Below, one piece after another: positions 26,329 through 35,723 of a stretch of DNA of 64,000 nt. A program made the translations under genes and the position numbers. The DNA lies in assembly GCA_025210345.1 (NCBI GenBank), contig JAOARX010000034.1, positions 1 to 64,000 of the forward strand. Reading direction: 5' to 3'. Origin of the DNA: Pelagimonas sp. (lineage in GTDB: Bacteria > Pseudomonadota > Alphaproteobacteria > Rhodobacterales > Rhodobacteraceae). The notes under the pieces were generated by a model. The model did not search any database and was not told the DNA's origin. It saw nothing but the letters and a program-made list of their open reading frames with translations. The stretch's first letter is position 1, and every line of letters begins with the position of its first letter.

Positions 26329-27099
26329 TCAGCCGCGCTCTTGTTCGCGCTTCAATCGCTGCTGGGCGATGCCTTCGTTTCGGTTCAGTTTGCGATCGCG
26401 GAACAGGGCCTCTTCGACATAGGTCAGGTGGCGCTCGACCGCGGCCTGAGCCGCTTCGGCATCGCGGGCCTGCAAGGCGTCGTTGATGGCGCGGTGCTGG
26501 TCCAACAGGCTGTCGCGGGTGGTGCGTTGTTTGAACATGATCTGGCGGTTGTAGAACACACCTTCGCGCAGCAATTGGTACATGGATCGCATCATATGCA
26601 GCATGATCACATTGTGGCTGGCTTCAATGATGGCCAGATGAAAATCGGCGTCCAGCTGGCTTTCCTCAGTGGGATTTCGTTTGCCATGCACCGCGACCAT
26701 TTTCTGAAACAGCTCGTCGATCACCCGCAAATCGGTTTCCGTGCCATAGAGCGCGGCGCGATAGGCGGCCAGCCCCTCCATGTCACGGCGAAACGACAGG
26801 TAATCGAACACTGCTTCGTCATGGCGAGAAAACAGCGTGATCAGGGCCTCGGAAAAGGCCGATCCCAGAACCTCGGTCACGAAAACCCCGGCCCCCGCAC
26901 GCGATGTCAGCAATCCGCGATCCTGCAAATCCGCGATGGCTTCGCGCAGCGAGGGGCGCGACACGCCCAAGCGGTCCGACAATTCGCGTTCTGATGGCAG
27001 GCGCTCTCCGGGGCGCAGGATACCGCGCAGGATCAGCAGCTCAATCTGGGTGATCACGGCACTGGATAGCTTTTCGGGTTTGACCTTTTCGAAGGGCAT
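26329..27099 (-). CDS. FadR/GntR-family transcriptional regulator with FCD sensor domain
   Basis: A 256-residue regulator. The winged helix contains GERLPSERELSDRLGVSRPS and LREAIADLQDRGLLTSRAGA. The all-helical FCD domain has its metal ligands in LDADFHLAIIEASHNVIML, then LLDQHRAINDALQARD and a late His (VERHL). FCD regulators sense small organic acids such as pyruvate, lactate or glycolate. No obvious target gene lies next to it; both flanks are empty or unrelated. An inverted repeat just upstream (27111-27137) suggests it controls itself. Confidence 0.9.
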   Translation of the reverse strand: MPFEKVKPEKLSSAVITQIELLILRGILRPGERLPSERELSDRLGVSRPSLREAIADLQDRGLLTSRAGAGVFVTEVLGSAFSEALITLFSRHDEAVFDYLSFRRDMEGLAAYRAALYGTETDLRVIDELFQKMVAVHGKRNPTEESQLDADFHLAIIEASHNVIMLHMMRSMYQLLREGVFYNRQIMFKQRTTRDSLLDQHRAINDALQARDAEAAQAAVERHLTYVEEALFRDRKLNRNEGIAQQRLKREQERG

Positions 27100-27110
27100 G
27101 GGGATCTCAC

Positions 27111-27137
27111 TATTTGGTCAAGTCATTTTACCAAATA
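27111..27137. promoter_or_regulatory. Candidate autoregulatory operator of the FCD regulator
   Basis: The perfect inverted repeat TATTTGGT/ACCAAATA, with an 11-base spacer, lies 12 bases upstream of the regulator start codon. FCD/FadR regulators usually bind TGGT-n-ACCA type sites, and spacing varies by member. The position would block its own transcription. Confidence 0.55.
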
Positions 27138-27229
27138 CTGCGGTCTTGGGAAGACCCCCGCGTTGAAACCCGGGTGTGTAGGGTGGCATTGGCCGTGCAT
27201 GTCCTGTTCGCGGGACCGCAGCGCGCCCC

Positions 27230-27673
27230 CTACCAGCGGGTCAGCGCGTCTTCGTCTTCGTCTTTGGCGGCCACCCATGCGGCGTCATTGCCGGTGTGCT
27301 CTTTCTTCCAGAACGGGGCACGGGATTTCAGATAGTCCATCAGATATTCCGCCGCCTCAAAGGCGTCTTTGCGGTGGCGTGCGGCCGTGGCGACCATCAT
27401 GATCTTGTCGCCGGGCTCCATCCGGCCATAACGGTGGATCACCAACACATCGCCCAAAGACCAACGGTCAACCGCTTCTGAGGCAATTTTTTCTAGCGCT
27501 TTCAGCGTCATACCAGGATAGTGTTCGATCTCCATCGCCTGCAACCCACCACCGGGCAGATCGCGGGTGATGCCGGTAAAGGTTACAACGGCCCCCAGAT
27601 CGTGCCGCCCATCGGCAAAGGCGCTGGCCTCGGCGCCAAAATCAAACGGCTCTTGCTGAACGACCACGCGCAT
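27230..27673 (-). CDS. moaE: MoaE, molybdopterin synthase catalytic subunit
   Basis: A 147-residue large subunit of molybdopterin synthase, which transfers sulfur from the MoaD C-terminal thiocarboxylate to precursor Z. Recognisable are VTFTGITRDLPGGGLQAMEI, VIHRYGRMEPGDKIMMVATA and the catalytic lysine region YLKSRAPFWKKE. It lies immediately after moaD (1-base gap) and ends the pgsA-moaD-moaE transcription unit. Confidence 0.95.
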   Translation of the reverse strand: MRVVVQQEPFDFGAEASAFADGRHDLGAVVTFTGITRDLPGGGLQAMEIEHYPGMTLKALEKIASEAVDRWSLGDVLVIHRYGRMEPGDKIMMVATAARHRKDAFEAAEYLMDYLKSRAPFWKKEHTGNDAAWVAAKDEDEDALTRW

Positions 27674-27674
27674 T

Positions 27675-27920
27675 TCAGCCCCCGGTCATCGGTGGGAAAA
27701 ACGCCACCTCACGTGCTGTTTCGATCGAGGCATCGAAATCCGTCAGATCCTGATCCACCGCCACACGCAGCGCGGATAAGTCTTCAAAGGCGACGGCATA
27801 GCGGTCTTCGCGCGCTTTCAGTTCTTCGACCAGTTCCATCACGGTCCTGGCCTGCGTTTCGACCCGCTCTTTCGGCAAACCGATCCGTTCGCGCACCCAG
27901 GCAAAGTAAAGCACATCCAT
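27675..27920 (-). CDS. moaD: MoaD, molybdopterin synthase sulfur carrier subunit
   Basis: An 81-residue ubiquitin-like protein ending in the essential Gly-Gly (FFPPMTGG), where the thiocarboxylate forms. It starts MDVLYFAWVRERIG at 27920, where TGATG joins the pgsA stop to the moaD start, a coupled arrangement. Together with MoaE it makes molybdopterin in the cytoplasm. Confidence 0.93.
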   Translation of the reverse strand: MDVLYFAWVRERIGLPKERVETQARTVMELVEELKAREDRYAVAFEDLSALRVAVDQDLTDFDASIETAREVAFFPPMTGG

Positions 27921-28591
27921 CAGTTTTCCTCTCTGAGATGCGGCAGCGCCTTGCGGAAATAGTCGATCCCCGTGATCAACGTCAGAATGCCGGCGATCCA
28001 CAACAGCCACAACCCGATCCGCCCGGACCAGACCATGCCCGTCAGGAAATAGTTCAGGTTGTTCACGTCTTCGATTTCGCCACGCAACACCTGATCAATG
28101 AGCTCGGCATTCATCCCGATGGTGTTCATGCCAAAGTGATGTTCAAAGATCCCGCGCGAGAACAGCACCGCGATTGCAACCATCTGTGCGGTGGTTTTCC
28201 ATTTGGCCAGTTTCGTGACCTTGAGGGTTCCGGCGGTGTCCCCAAGAAATTCCCGCAGCCCCGAGACAAAGACCTCGCGGAACAGGATGAACGTGGCCGG
28301 CAGCACCAACCACGGCGTCCAATAAACGTCCGAATACCCCACGATCACCATCAGCGCGATCACCACCATCGCCTTGTCGGCAATCGGATCCAGCATCGCG
28401 CCCAGTTTGGTTTCCTGTTCCCATGTGCGCGCCAAATGCCCGTCAAACCAATCGGTTATAGCCGCCGAAAGAAACAGGATCAGCGCCGCCCAATCCGCAA
28501 ATGGGCGTGAGAAATACAAGAACATGACCGCCACTGCAGGGGCCGCCAGAAGACGCAGCAGCGTCAGAAGGTTGGGGATATTCCACGTCAT
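27920..28591 (-). CDS. pgsA: PgsA, CDP-diacylglycerol-glycerol-3-phosphate 3-phosphatidyltransferase
   Basis: A 223-residue membrane enzyme making phosphatidylglycerol phosphate. The CDP-alcohol phosphotransferase motif is complete: DWFDGHLARTWEQETK then LGAMLDPIADK (D-x2-D-G-x2-A-R-x8-G-x3-D-x3-D). Several hydrophobic spans surround it (FADWAALILFLSAAITDW, MVVIALMVIVGYS). It overlaps moaD by 1 base. The pgsA-moaD-moaE order recurs in alphaproteobacteria, from general knowledge. Confidence 0.95.
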   Translation of the reverse strand: MTWNIPNLLTLLRLLAAPAVAVMFLYFSRPFADWAALILFLSAAITDWFDGHLARTWEQETKLGAMLDPIADKAMVVIALMVIVGYSDVYWTPWLVLPATFILFREVFVSGLREFLGDTAGTLKVTKLAKWKTTAQMVAIAVLFSRGIFEHHFGMNTIGMNAELIDQVLRGEIEDVNNLNYFLTGMVWSGRIGLWLLWIAGILTLITGIDYFRKALPHLREEN

Positions 28592-28690
28592 GTCGCCTGT
28601 TTAACCAGATTTGTGGGGAGTGGAAAGACGGCTCTCCCCTTGATCGACTGCGCCAATGGTCTCAGCCTGTTGCCTATAAAGGAGCAGCGC

Positions 28691-29086
28691 ATGCGTGTTT
28701 TGAGAATGAGTTTGATGTTTCCGCTTGCGGCCTGCCTGGCCAGCGTCAGTGATGCAACCGGTCCGGAAGGGGTTGTTGGAATAGATTGGCAGTTGGTCTC
28801 GCTGAACGGCCAGGCACCAAAGGCCCCTGCAAGCATCTATTTTGAAGCGGATGGACGGGTTCATGGGCAGGCCCCCTGCAATCGCTTCTTTGGCATGCAA
28901 TCCGCGGCATTGCCCACGCTTTCGCTGGGGCCGATTGGATCGACCAAGAGGGCGTGCCCGTATTTGGATGAAGAAGCGGACTATTTTGCTGCGCTCAACA
29001 CGGTGACCCATGTCGCGCGCGACTCCGGGGATCTGGTCCTATCGGGCCCCGACGGCGCGCGTCTTGTGTATCAAGCGCGGGATTGA
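28691..29086 (+). CDS. Small META/HslJ-domain lipoprotein
   Basis: A 131-residue protein. ATG 28691 follows AAAGGAGCAG. The signal has the lipobox LAAC at about residue 14. The mature protein has a META-domain pattern: [20 protein letters not shown] near the start, the Cys-Asn core APCNRFFG, and [20 protein letters not shown]. HslJ/META proteins are beta-rich envelope proteins linked to antibiotic or heat stress resistance. It ends 16 bases inside recO on the other strand, so the two genes converge and overlap. Confidence 0.85.
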   Translation: MRVLRMSLMFPLAACLASVSDATGPEGVVGIDWQLVSLNGQAPKAPASIYFEADGRVHGQAPCNRFFGMQSAALPTLSLGPIGSTKRACPYLDEEADYFAALNTVTHVARDSGDLVLSGPDGARLVYQARD

Positions 29087-29814
29087 TCCGCGGATTGCCG
29101 ATTGAGCCGGTCCAGCAGGGTCGCGCGTGCCTGTGGGATCGGGCGTGTCCCCAGGGAAGGGGCAAGGTGTTGCTGCAGAAAATGCCCGGTCACGCCAAGC
29201 GCGATGGCGATTTCATGGGTGTCGGTTGGATCGCTGCCCAGCAGCACCCCGGGCAATGGCAAAAGCTGATCGGCCCATTCCCCCGCACCGGCCTGCGTGA
29301 CCGCGCGGCCTGTTTTGGGGGAAACATAACACAGGCCGGTGGTTGCCCCCGTCACGGCGCATCGCGTCAGATCCAGCGCAAACCCCGTCTCGTTCAGCAG
29401 GCTCATTTCCCAGCGCAAATAGGCAAGGGGCCACAAATCGACCTGATCCAAGAGATCCAACAGGTTCTGTGTCTGTTGATAGAACTCTGGATGCGCCTCC
29501 CGTTCCGGAAGACAAAAGGCCACCAAGGCGGTGACCGCGTTTAATCCGGCCAAAGACAGGCGATGCCCCATCGCCAGCGTCGCACGTGATCGCTGTGGTT
29601 CGGCGGTGAAGCTGCCCATATGGTCCTCAAGCCGCGCGCGCCATGTCAGATCCAGCTGCGCGCCGGGTTGCAGGACAGGGGCCAGCTTGCGCGAGGTGCC
29701 CCCGCGCACAACCCCAAGGTGCCGCCCATGGTTGGGGGTGAACACGTCCAAAATCAGCGAGGTCTCGCCGTGTTTGCGTGTTGTCAAAAGGATACCGGTG
29801 TCGCGCCATTCCAT
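29071..29814 (-). CDS. recO: RecO, DNA repair and recombination mediator
   Basis: A 247-residue protein with an OB fold at the N-terminus ([40 protein letters not shown]) and a helical, zinc-finger-like C-domain. The usual Cys ligands are only partly evident ([20 protein letters not shown]). RecO loads RecA onto SSB-coated gaps with RecR. Gene order recO-DUF1491-era is the conserved Rhodobacterales arrangement. Confidence 0.93.
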   Translation of the reverse strand: MEWRDTGILLTTRKHGETSLILDVFTPNHGRHLGVVRGGTSRKLAPVLQPGAQLDLTWRARLEDHMGSFTAEPQRSRATLAMGHRLSLAGLNAVTALVAFCLPEREAHPEFYQQTQNLLDLLDQVDLWPLAYLRWEMSLLNETGFALDLTRCAVTGATTGLCYVSPKTGRAVTQAGAGEWADQLLPLPGVLLGSDPTDTHEIAIALGVTGHFLQQHLAPSLGTRPIPQARATLLDRLNRQSADQSRA

Positions 29815-29823
29815 GCTCGGACC

Positions 29824-30156
29824 CTAGCCCGAAAGCCCTTCGTCTTCCAACAGATGGCGCCCCGCACGGTCTTCGACCTCGATCACCCAGAGATCGGGAT
29901 CAAAGCTGCGCTGTTTGGAAATCGAGGCATCGACGTCGGCCTCGGGTCCGGCGATATGTTCCTGCCAGCGCCGTTCGCCCGTCATCAGATCAAAGCTGCG
30001 TGTAAAGGCGCGCGCCTGACCATCAAGCGTGGAAAGCTTGACCAAAACCGCGCCGGCGGTGTCGTCGCCATGGGCCACGACAAAGGCGGGAATGTCCTGA
30101 AAGCGCAGGCGCGCCAGATATGCGTCGACCCAGAACCGCGCGGTCAGACGGGGCAT
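29824..30156 (-). CDS. DUF1491 family protein
   Basis: A 110-residue protein of unknown function conserved in alphaproteobacteria between era and recO. It starts MPRLTARFWVDAYLARLRF, continues GDDTAGAVLVKLSTLDGQAR and has WQEHIAGPEADVDASISKQR near the end. No signal peptide or membrane span is seen. Its fixed place between era (2-base gap) and recO suggests a role linked to ribosome assembly or repair, but that rests on context only. Confidence 0.88.
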   Translation of the reverse strand: MPRLTARFWVDAYLARLRFQDIPAFVVAHGDDTAGAVLVKLSTLDGQARAFTRSFDLMTGERRWQEHIAGPEADVDASISKQRSFDPDLWVIEVEDRAGRHLLEDEGLSG

Positions 30157-30158
30157 GG

Positions 30159-31067
30159 CTATTTATTTCCGTCGCGGAAATCGAGCCCCATTTCCGAATA
30201 GCGCTCGGCCTCTTCCAGCCAGTTCGAGCGCACTTTGACCTGTACAAACAGATGGATGCGACGACCCAGGAACTCTTCCAGCTCTTCGCGCGCGGCCTTG
30301 GAAATGGCTTTGATGGTTTCACCCTTGTTGCCCAGAACGATGCCCTTGTGCCCGTCGCGGGCCACATAAACAATCTGATCAATCCGCGCCGAGCCGTCTT
30401 TGCGCTCTTCCCAGCTTTCGGTTTCAACGGTCAGCTGGTAGGGCAGTTCCTGATGCAGCCGCAAGGTGAGCTTTTCGCGGGTCATTTCGGCGGCGATCAT
30501 GCGCAGCGGCAGATCCGCGATCTGATCTTCGGGGTAGAGCCAAGGGCCCTCGGGCAGTTCACCGGCCAGCCAGTTGCGCAGGTCCTGAACACCGTGGCCC
30601 TTCTCGGCCGAGATCAAAAAGGTCTTGGCAAAGTCGAACCGGTCATTGAGATCCTTGGTCAGCGCCAAAAGAACCGGGGCCTCGACCTTGTCGATCTTAT
30701 TGATGGCCAGGGCAATACGACGGGTTTTGGGCAGTTCGCCCAGCCCTTCAAGGATGCGTTCCACGCCCTCGGAGATGACGCGATGGGCCTCGACCAACAG
30801 GACAATCACGTCCGCATCGGCGGCCCCACCCCAGGCAGCGGCGACCATGGCGCGGTCCAACCGGCGGCGGGGTTGGAACAGACCGGGGGTGTCGACGAAA
30901 ACGATCTGGGTCTCGCCTTCGATCGCGACGCCGCGAATGCGGGCGCGTGTGGTCTGTACCTTGTGGGTCACGATGCTGACCTTGGCCCCCACCATGTGGT
31001 TGGTCAGGGTCGATTTGCCTGCGTTTGGCTCACCGATCAGGGCAACGAATCCGGCGCGTGTGGTCAT
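30159..31067 (-). CDS. era: Era, ribosome-assembly GTPase
   Basis: A 302-residue GTPase. G-domain motifs: G1 GEPNAGKSTL, G3 DTPGLF, G4 NKID, and G5 ISAEKGHGV. The C-terminal KH domain reads DGHKGIVLGNKGETIKAISK. Era binds the 3' end of 16S rRNA during 30S maturation. The start at 31067 (MTTRAGFVALIGEPN) is preferred to the ATG at 31073 because AAAGGA is well spaced from it and too close to the earlier codon. Confidence 0.96.
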   Translation of the reverse strand: MTTRAGFVALIGEPNAGKSTLTNHMVGAKVSIVTHKVQTTRARIRGVAIEGETQIVFVDTPGLFQPRRRLDRAMVAAAWGGAADADVIVLLVEAHRVISEGVERILEGLGELPKTRRIALAINKIDKVEAPVLLALTKDLNDRFDFAKTFLISAEKGHGVQDLRNWLAGELPEGPWLYPEDQIADLPLRMIAAEMTREKLTLRLHQELPYQLTVETESWEERKDGSARIDQIVYVARDGHKGIVLGNKGETIKAISKAAREELEEFLGRRIHLFVQVKVRSNWLEEAERYSEMGLDFRDGNK

Positions 31068-31151
31068 GTCCATATCCTTTGAATGGGCATGACCTAGTGC
31101 ATTGTCGCCGGTTTGCCTAGGGCCGACCCGTAGGCAAAGGCCGAAACAACG

Positions 31152-31487
31152 TTATTTCATCATTCCGGTAAAGGTCTTGCCGTTCGGACGAGTGAAGGTC
31201 ACCTGATTGCCATCAAAGCTTACACCCTGACATTGTGTCCCGGCCCAGGCCTTGGGGGCGACAATGGTGCGGCAGTACTTGCCATCTTCGATGGTCCACG
31301 TCCCTTGGACGGCACCAGATAGTGAACCGTCCGAATTGACGTGGGTTTCTGCTCCATTGACGGCGATTGTTTTGCCTGACAACTGCGCGCGAAGGGCATC
31401 GTCAGGTGATGCGCTCATCTCGCTGCCAGTGGTTTGGCATGCGGCAAGGGCGAGGGCAAAAGGGGCAACGACGTACATAAGTTTCAT
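31152..31487 (-). CDS. Small predicted lipoprotein, function unknown
   Basis: A 111-residue protein with lipobox ALAAC (Cys about residue 17; MKLMYVVAPFALALAACQTT). The mature part reads LSGKTIAVNGAETHVNSDGS, GTWTIEDGKYCRTIVAPKAW and TGTQCQGVSFDGNQVTFTRP-like strands ending GKTFTGMMK. Such small beta-barrel-like lipoproteins often carry a DUF995/META-like fold, but I cannot assign one. It is similar in length and pattern to the lipoprotein at 3691-4044. The frame upstream of ATG 31487 is ignored because the signal peptide begins there. Confidence 0.75.
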   Translation of the reverse strand: MKLMYVVAPFALALAACQTTGSEMSASPDDALRAQLSGKTIAVNGAETHVNSDGSLSGAVQGTWTIEDGKYCRTIVAPKAWAGTQCQGVSFDGNQVTFTRPNGKTFTGMMK

Positions 31488-31547
31488 AGTGAAACCCTTT
31501 ACTAAACAGGATTTCAGTTTAGCGCTGAAACTAACTTGGGCCAAGGT

Positions 31548-32435
31548 TTACTTGGTGCTGCGCATCAGCGTGTAGAACCCGCTCGCGACGATCAGTGATG
31601 CGCCAAGTAATGTCCAAGCATCTGGAATTTCGCCAAAAACCGCGATGGCAAAGATCAGGGCGACCAACAAACGCGTGTATCGAAACGGGGTCACCACGGC
31701 GACTTCGCCCGTGCGCATGGCACGCGTGAGCGCGGTATAGGCGCCCACGCCAATCAGGCCGGTCATCAAGGTACGCAGCGCTTCCGAAGATGTGGGGGTA
31801 CGCCAGGGGCTGCCTTCAAACAGCCCAATGATCAGCCCGGACACCACCAGAACGGCAAAGCCCAATATGCCCAATTGCTGGCTGGACAGGCTGGGCGGGC
31901 TGGCGCGGGTGGCCAGGTCACGGCCCGCGAACCCAAGGGTCGCGACGACCACCAAAAGCGCATCCAGGCGAAAGGCGTCCGGGGTGGGGCGCAGAATGAT
32001 CAGCACGCCGACAAAGCCCACGCACATGGCCGTGATCCGCCGGATGCCAACCTTTTCCCTCAGAAACAGCGCCGCACCGGCGGTGACAACCAAGGGCGTC
32101 GCTTGCAGGATCGAGGTGGTGATGGTCAACGGCACCAGCGCCAGGGACAGCGCAAAGAACAACCGCCCCGTGATCTCAAAACCGGACCGGATCAAAAGGG
32201 TGGGGCGCAGGTAGTCGCGGGTCCAGACAGCTTCGCCTTTGAGGAGGGACCACAGGACAAAGACGATCAGCCCCACCAATCCAAATCCCGTCAGCGCAAG
32301 CCCCGTGGGCAGGCTGGCCGTGACGGATTTGAAAATCGCATCCTCAACGGCAAAAAGCGCCATGGCAAGGCACATTAAACCCGCACCAAACAGATTGTCG
32401 CGCTGCATCGTCTGGGCCGCGCCGCCCATGGTCAC
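31548..32435 (-). CDS. EamA-family (DMT) transporter
   Basis: A 295-residue protein with about ten hydrophobic segments in two EamA repeats ([60 protein letters not shown]-like region near [16 protein letters not shown]). DMT exporters move amino acids, nucleobases or drugs. The substrate is unknown. Its start overlaps the end of rnc by 4 bases, so it is probably co-transcribed with lepB and rnc. It interrupts the usual rnc-era pairing. Confidence 0.88.
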   Translation of the reverse strand: MTMGGAAQTMQRDNLFGAGLMCLAMALFAVEDAIFKSVTASLPTGLALTGFGLVGLIVFVLWSLLKGEAVWTRDYLRPTLLIRSGFEITGRLFFALSLALVPLTITTSILQATPLVVTAGAALFLREKVGIRRITAMCVGFVGVLIILRPTPDAFRLDALLVVVATLGFAGRDLATRASPPSLSSQQLGILGFAVLVVSGLIIGLFEGSPWRTPTSSEALRTLMTGLIGVGAYTALTRAMRTGEVAVVTPFRYTRLLVALIFAIAVFGEIPDAWTLLGASLIVASGFYTLMRSTK

Positions 32436-33109
32436 GAAAGAAGATCCAACAAAGCCTTGGCAGCGGCCTGTTCGGCGTGGCGCTTGGCCGGGGCCACCGC
32501 CTGTGCGGTTTCACCGGTCGAAAGGCTGGCTTCGATGGTGAAAACCGGGGCGTGATCGGGGCCTTCGCGGGAAATCATCTTGTAGGATGGGGGGGTAAGC
32601 CCGCGCGCCTGCGCCCATTCCTGAAGCGTGGTCTTGGCGTCTTTGGCATCCTCTTCGACCTCGGCGATCCGGGCCCCCCACAGGCGCAAGATCAGCTCTT
32701 GGGCCGTATCAAACCCCGCGTCCAGATAGACGGCGGCAATCACCGCCTCCATGGCGTCCCCCAGCAGCGCCAGCTTGCGCCGACCGCCTGACATCTGTTC
32801 GGACCGGCCCAGTTTCAGCGCAGCGCCCAGATCAACCTGACGGGCAACTTCGGCGCAGGTTTCCTTGCGCACCAAGGCGTTGTAGCGCGGCGCCAGGGTG
32901 CCCTCAGAGGCCTTGCGATCCTCTTGCAAGAGCGCCTCGGCCATCACCAGGCCCAACACGCGGTCCCCCAGGAACTCAAGCCGCTGGTTGTCGTCGCGAC
33001 CGGGCCCCGACATCGAGGCATGCGTCACCGCACGGCGCAACAGCGACGGATCACAGAACTGGTAACCAAGGCGTTTTTGCAGATCAAGGATCTCGGCGGA
33101 TTGCTTCAT
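32432..33109 (-). CDS. rnc: Rnc, ribonuclease III
   Basis: A 225-residue double-stranded RNA endonuclease. The catalytic motif is intact ([20 protein letters not shown]). The second acidic site is in [20 protein letters not shown]. The C-terminal dsRNA-binding domain reads [20 protein letters not shown] and [18 protein letters not shown]. It processes rRNA precursors and some mRNAs. It follows lepB by 6 bases on the same strand, the standard lepB-rnc order. Confidence 0.96.
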   Translation of the reverse strand: MKQSAEILDLQKRLGYQFCDPSLLRRAVTHASMSGPGRDDNQRLEFLGDRVLGLVMAEALLQEDRKASEGTLAPRYNALVRKETCAEVARQVDLGAALKLGRSEQMSGGRRKLALLGDAMEAVIAAVYLDAGFDTAQELILRLWGARIAEVEEDAKDAKTTLQEWAQARGLTPPSYKMISREGPDHAPVFTIEASLSTGETAQAVAPAKRHAEQAAAKALLDLLS

Positions 33110-33115
33110 TTGCGA

Positions 33116-33949
33116 TTACTCGATGGCTTTGAAGAAACGATCACCGCGCCAGGTCCAGAAAAACAGCATCGAGCGCCCACCGGAAGAGAACATCACCCGG
33201 TCCGCACGACCGATCAGGTTCTCAAACGGGACAAAACCCACGCCGCCGGCGATATTGGGCACCCGGGAATCCGAGCTGTTGTCGCGGTTGTCGCCCATAA
33301 AGAAATAGTGCCCTTCCGGGATCGTGTAGATCGGCGTGGTGTCAGACCCCTGGGTGCCGATATTCAACACCGCATGCGATGTGCCCCCCGGCAAGGTTTC
33401 GATCCACTTTTCCTTTTCACAGGTTGCGCCCTGACCCACGGGGCCATTCGAACAGCGCGGCGACAGGCGCTGCGGTCCCTGTGGTTCCTGGATCTCTGTA
33501 AAGGTGCCGTTGCGGGCCATTTGTACGGGTTGGCCGTTGATCACCAGCACACCCTTGCGCATCTGGATCTTTTCGCCGGGCAGGCCCAGCAGACGCTTGA
33601 TGAAATCACGTCCGCTGACCGGATGACGGAAGACCACGACATCGCCACGCTCGGGTTCCGAGGCAAACAGACGGCGGTTGTCTCCGTCCGCCCATCCACA
33701 GATGTCCTGAGCGTCGATATTGATGCCAAAGCGCGGGATGATCACGGACGGGCAGGACGCGTAGGAATAGCCATAGGCCATTTTGTTCACAAAGAGGAAA
33801 TCACCAATCAGCAGGGTGTCTTTCATCGACCCCGACGGGATCCAAAAGGGTTGAAACAGGAAGGACCGGAACACGCCCGCGATCAGCAAGGCATAAACAA
33901 CGGTCTTGACGGTCTCAATAATGCCGCCTTTTTTCTCTTCAACAGACAT
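33116..33949 (-). CDS. lepB: LepB, signal peptidase I
   Basis: A 277-residue inner-membrane protease. One N-terminal span (VKTVVYALLIAGVFRSFLF) precedes the catalytic Ser in PFWIPSGSMKDTLLIGDFL. The general-base Lys is in GRDFIKRLLGLPGEKIQ, and the box E motif is HYFFMGDNRDNSSDSR. It removes Sec and Tat signal peptides, such as those seen on several proteins in this window. Confidence 0.95.
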   Translation of the reverse strand: MSVEEKKGGIIETVKTVVYALLIAGVFRSFLFQPFWIPSGSMKDTLLIGDFLFVNKMAYGYSYASCPSVIIPRFGINIDAQDICGWADGDNRRLFASEPERGDVVVFRHPVSGRDFIKRLLGLPGEKIQMRKGVLVINGQPVQMARNGTFTEIQEPQGPQRLSPRCSNGPVGQGATCEKEKWIETLPGGTSHAVLNIGTQGSDTTPIYTIPEGHYFFMGDNRDNSSDSRVPNIAGGVGFVPFENLIGRADRVMFSSGGRSMLFFWTWRGDRFFKAIE

Positions 33950-34004
33950 GAATGCAATCCCTGAACCACGTGCCTTCGCTACATGCGGGCGAGGGGGCGG
34001 GCTG

Positions 34005-34445
34005 TCAAGGCAGCAGCGGCGATTGAGTGTCCTGCGTGCCGCAAACGCCTATGGGACGCGCTTCGATCAACACAACAGCCTGCGCCCAGGGGTGATCATC
34101 GGTCAGGGTGACGTGAATGACCGCCTGGTGATCTGGCGGGGTCAATTGATCCAGTCGCTCACGCGCCCAGCCGGTGACATGCATGATCGGTTGCCCCGTG
34201 CGCAGGTTGCTCACCGACATGTCTTTCCACGCGATCCCCATGCGAAGCCCGGTCCCAAGCGCCTTTGAACAGGCCTCTTTCGCGGCCCAGCGTTTGGCAT
34301 AGGTGCTGGCCTCTTCGGGGCGTCGGCGGGCTTTGCGTTGCTCGGCCTCGGTGAAAACGCGGTTGCGAAAGCGGTCGCCAAAGCGATCAAGCGTGCCCTG
34401 AATGCGCTCGATATTCGCGAGGTCCGTGCCGATTCCGAGGATCAT
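34005..34445 (-). CDS. acpS: AcpS, holo-[acyl-carrier-protein] synthase
   Basis: A 146-residue phosphopantetheinyl transferase. The Mg/CoA site appears as [16 protein letters not shown] and [20 protein letters not shown]. It activates ACP used by FabA and FabB. It is slightly longer than typical (about 120-140) because of the C-terminal tail after ARPIG. It sits 1 base after the next gene upstream and belongs to the pdxJ-acpS-lepB cluster. Confidence 0.93.
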   Translation of the reverse strand: MILGIGTDLANIERIQGTLDRFGDRFRNRVFTEAEQRKARRRPEEASTYAKRWAAKEACSKALGTGLRMGIAWKDMSVSNLRTGQPIMHVTGWARERLDQLTPPDHQAVIHVTLTDDHPWAQAVVLIEARPIGVCGTQDTQSPLLP

Positions 34446-34446
34446 G

Positions 34447-34872
34447 TTACCCCTGCCGCTTTAGCTGTGCGCGCAGGCCCATCCCCAGAAAGATCCGGTT
34501 GGTGACCCAGATCACCAGCCCCGCGATGACAAAGACCATCAGCCAGCCAAAGGCCCCCAAAAGCGCAAGAATCTCCATCGCCTGATCGCCGCTGACCAAC
34601 AGAAAATAGCCCAGCGTCAACATCAGGTTGATCCCGATCCCAACCAGGGTCAGGGGGATGGCCAGCCGCCAGGCTTCGCGGGGCGCAAAGGGGCGGTTGT
34701 ACTCTTTTGCCAGGCGAAACCCCTCGAACTGTGCCGCAAGCATCGCCGGTGCAATCGAGGCAAAGCCGGACGGCAGGCGGGTGCCCAGATAGTCCAACCC
34801 CAGCGACAACAGCCAGATTCCAAGCAGGGCCAGCGCGAAATGGGTGGCATACCGCTGCAGGTCAACCTGCAT
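34447..34872 (-). CDS. ABZJ_00895-type small integral membrane protein
   Basis: A 141-residue protein with about four hydrophobic segments ([58 protein letters not shown]). The segment [20 protein letters not shown] is soluble and lies between spans one and two. It resembles the ABZJ_00895 family. No function is known. Its start overlaps the pdxJ stop region. An earlier ATG at 34884 is an alternative. Confidence 0.7.
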   Translation of the reverse strand: MQVDLQRYATHFALALLGIWLLSLGLDYLGTRLPSGFASIAPAMLAAQFEGFRLAKEYNRPFAPREAWRLAIPLTLVGIGINLMLTLGYFLLVSGDQAMEILALLGAFGWLMVFVIAGLVIWVTNRIFLGMGLRAQLKRQG

Positions 34873-35620
34873 CGCGGGCCTCATCCATCAGGCGGCGCAT
34901 TTCGGAGACGGCCGGGGTCAACCCGCGAAAGATGGCTTCGCCGATCAGAAAGTGACCGATGTTCAGTTCCATCACCTCGGGAAAGGCCGCGACGGGCTGC
35001 ACCGTTTCATAAGTCAGCCCATGGCCTGCGTGCACCTCAAGGCCCAGGGAATGCGCAAAGGCGGACATTTCGCACATGCGTTCCAGTTCGGCGTCACGTT
35101 CGTCAAAGCGCCCTTCGGCGTGAAAATCGCAATAGGCGCCGGTGTGCAGCTCGATCACCTGCGCGCCGATGCGATGGGCCGCTTCGATCTGTTTTTGCTC
35201 GGCGGCGATAAAGATCGACACCCGGCAGCCCGCTTCGCGCAGGGGCGCAATGAAATGCGCCAGACGGTTTTCTTCGCGGGCAACCTCCAACCCACCCTCG
35301 GTGGTCTTTTCCTCGCGTTTCTCTGGCACGATGCAAACCGCGTGTGGTTTGTGACGCAGGGCGATGGCCTGCATTTCAGCCGTGGCGGCCATTTCGAAAT
35401 TCAACGGAACGGTCAGGGCCTCCATCAGCCCGTCAATGTCGGGATCGGTGATATGGCGGCGGTCTTCGCGCAGGTGGGCGGTAATGCCGTCGGCGCCTGC
35501 TTCTTCGGCCAGTTTGGCGGCGCGGATCGGATCGGGATAGGCCCCGCCCCGCGCATTGCGCACGGTCGCCACGTGATCAATGTTAACACCCAGACGCAGG
35601 CGGCCGGTATACGCGCTCAT
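34862..35620 (-). CDS. pdxJ: PdxJ, pyridoxine 5'-phosphate synthase
   Basis: A 252-residue TIM-barrel enzyme making pyridoxine 5'-phosphate from 1-deoxyxylulose 5-phosphate and amino-hydroxyacetone phosphate. Motifs: [39 protein letters not shown] and [20 protein letters not shown], with the active-site His residues. It starts at a standard [19 protein letters not shown] serves the MalY-type enzyme at 43826-45001 among others. Confidence 0.95.
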   Translation of the reverse strand: MSAYTGRLRLGVNIDHVATVRNARGGAYPDPIRAAKLAEEAGADGITAHLREDRRHITDPDIDGLMEALTVPLNFEMAATAEMQAIALRHKPHAVCIVPEKREEKTTEGGLEVAREENRLAHFIAPLREAGCRVSIFIAAEQKQIEAAHRIGAQVIELHTGAYCDFHAEGRFDERDAELERMCEMSAFAHSLGLEVHAGHGLTYETVQPVAAFPEVMELNIGHFLIGEAIFRGLTPAVSEMRRLMDEARDAG

Positions 35621-35723
35621 ATCGCGACTCCTTGAACAGCTCCTAAAGAAAACTAGGGCGCTATGAAGGGAAAGAAAACCGCGATTTTATGCGAGTTCAC
35701 GAACTTTGATGTCCGCCAAGGGA

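Noticed and set aside
28613-28690. Longer start for the META lipoprotein at 28613
   Set aside because: The added residues precede the lipoprotein signal and have no ribosome site. ATG 28691 follows GGAGCAG.
34873-34884. Earlier start for the small membrane protein at 34884
   Set aside because: It would add MRPA inside the pdxJ stop region. The start at 34872 has GAGG upstream, so it was preferred, though both are possible.
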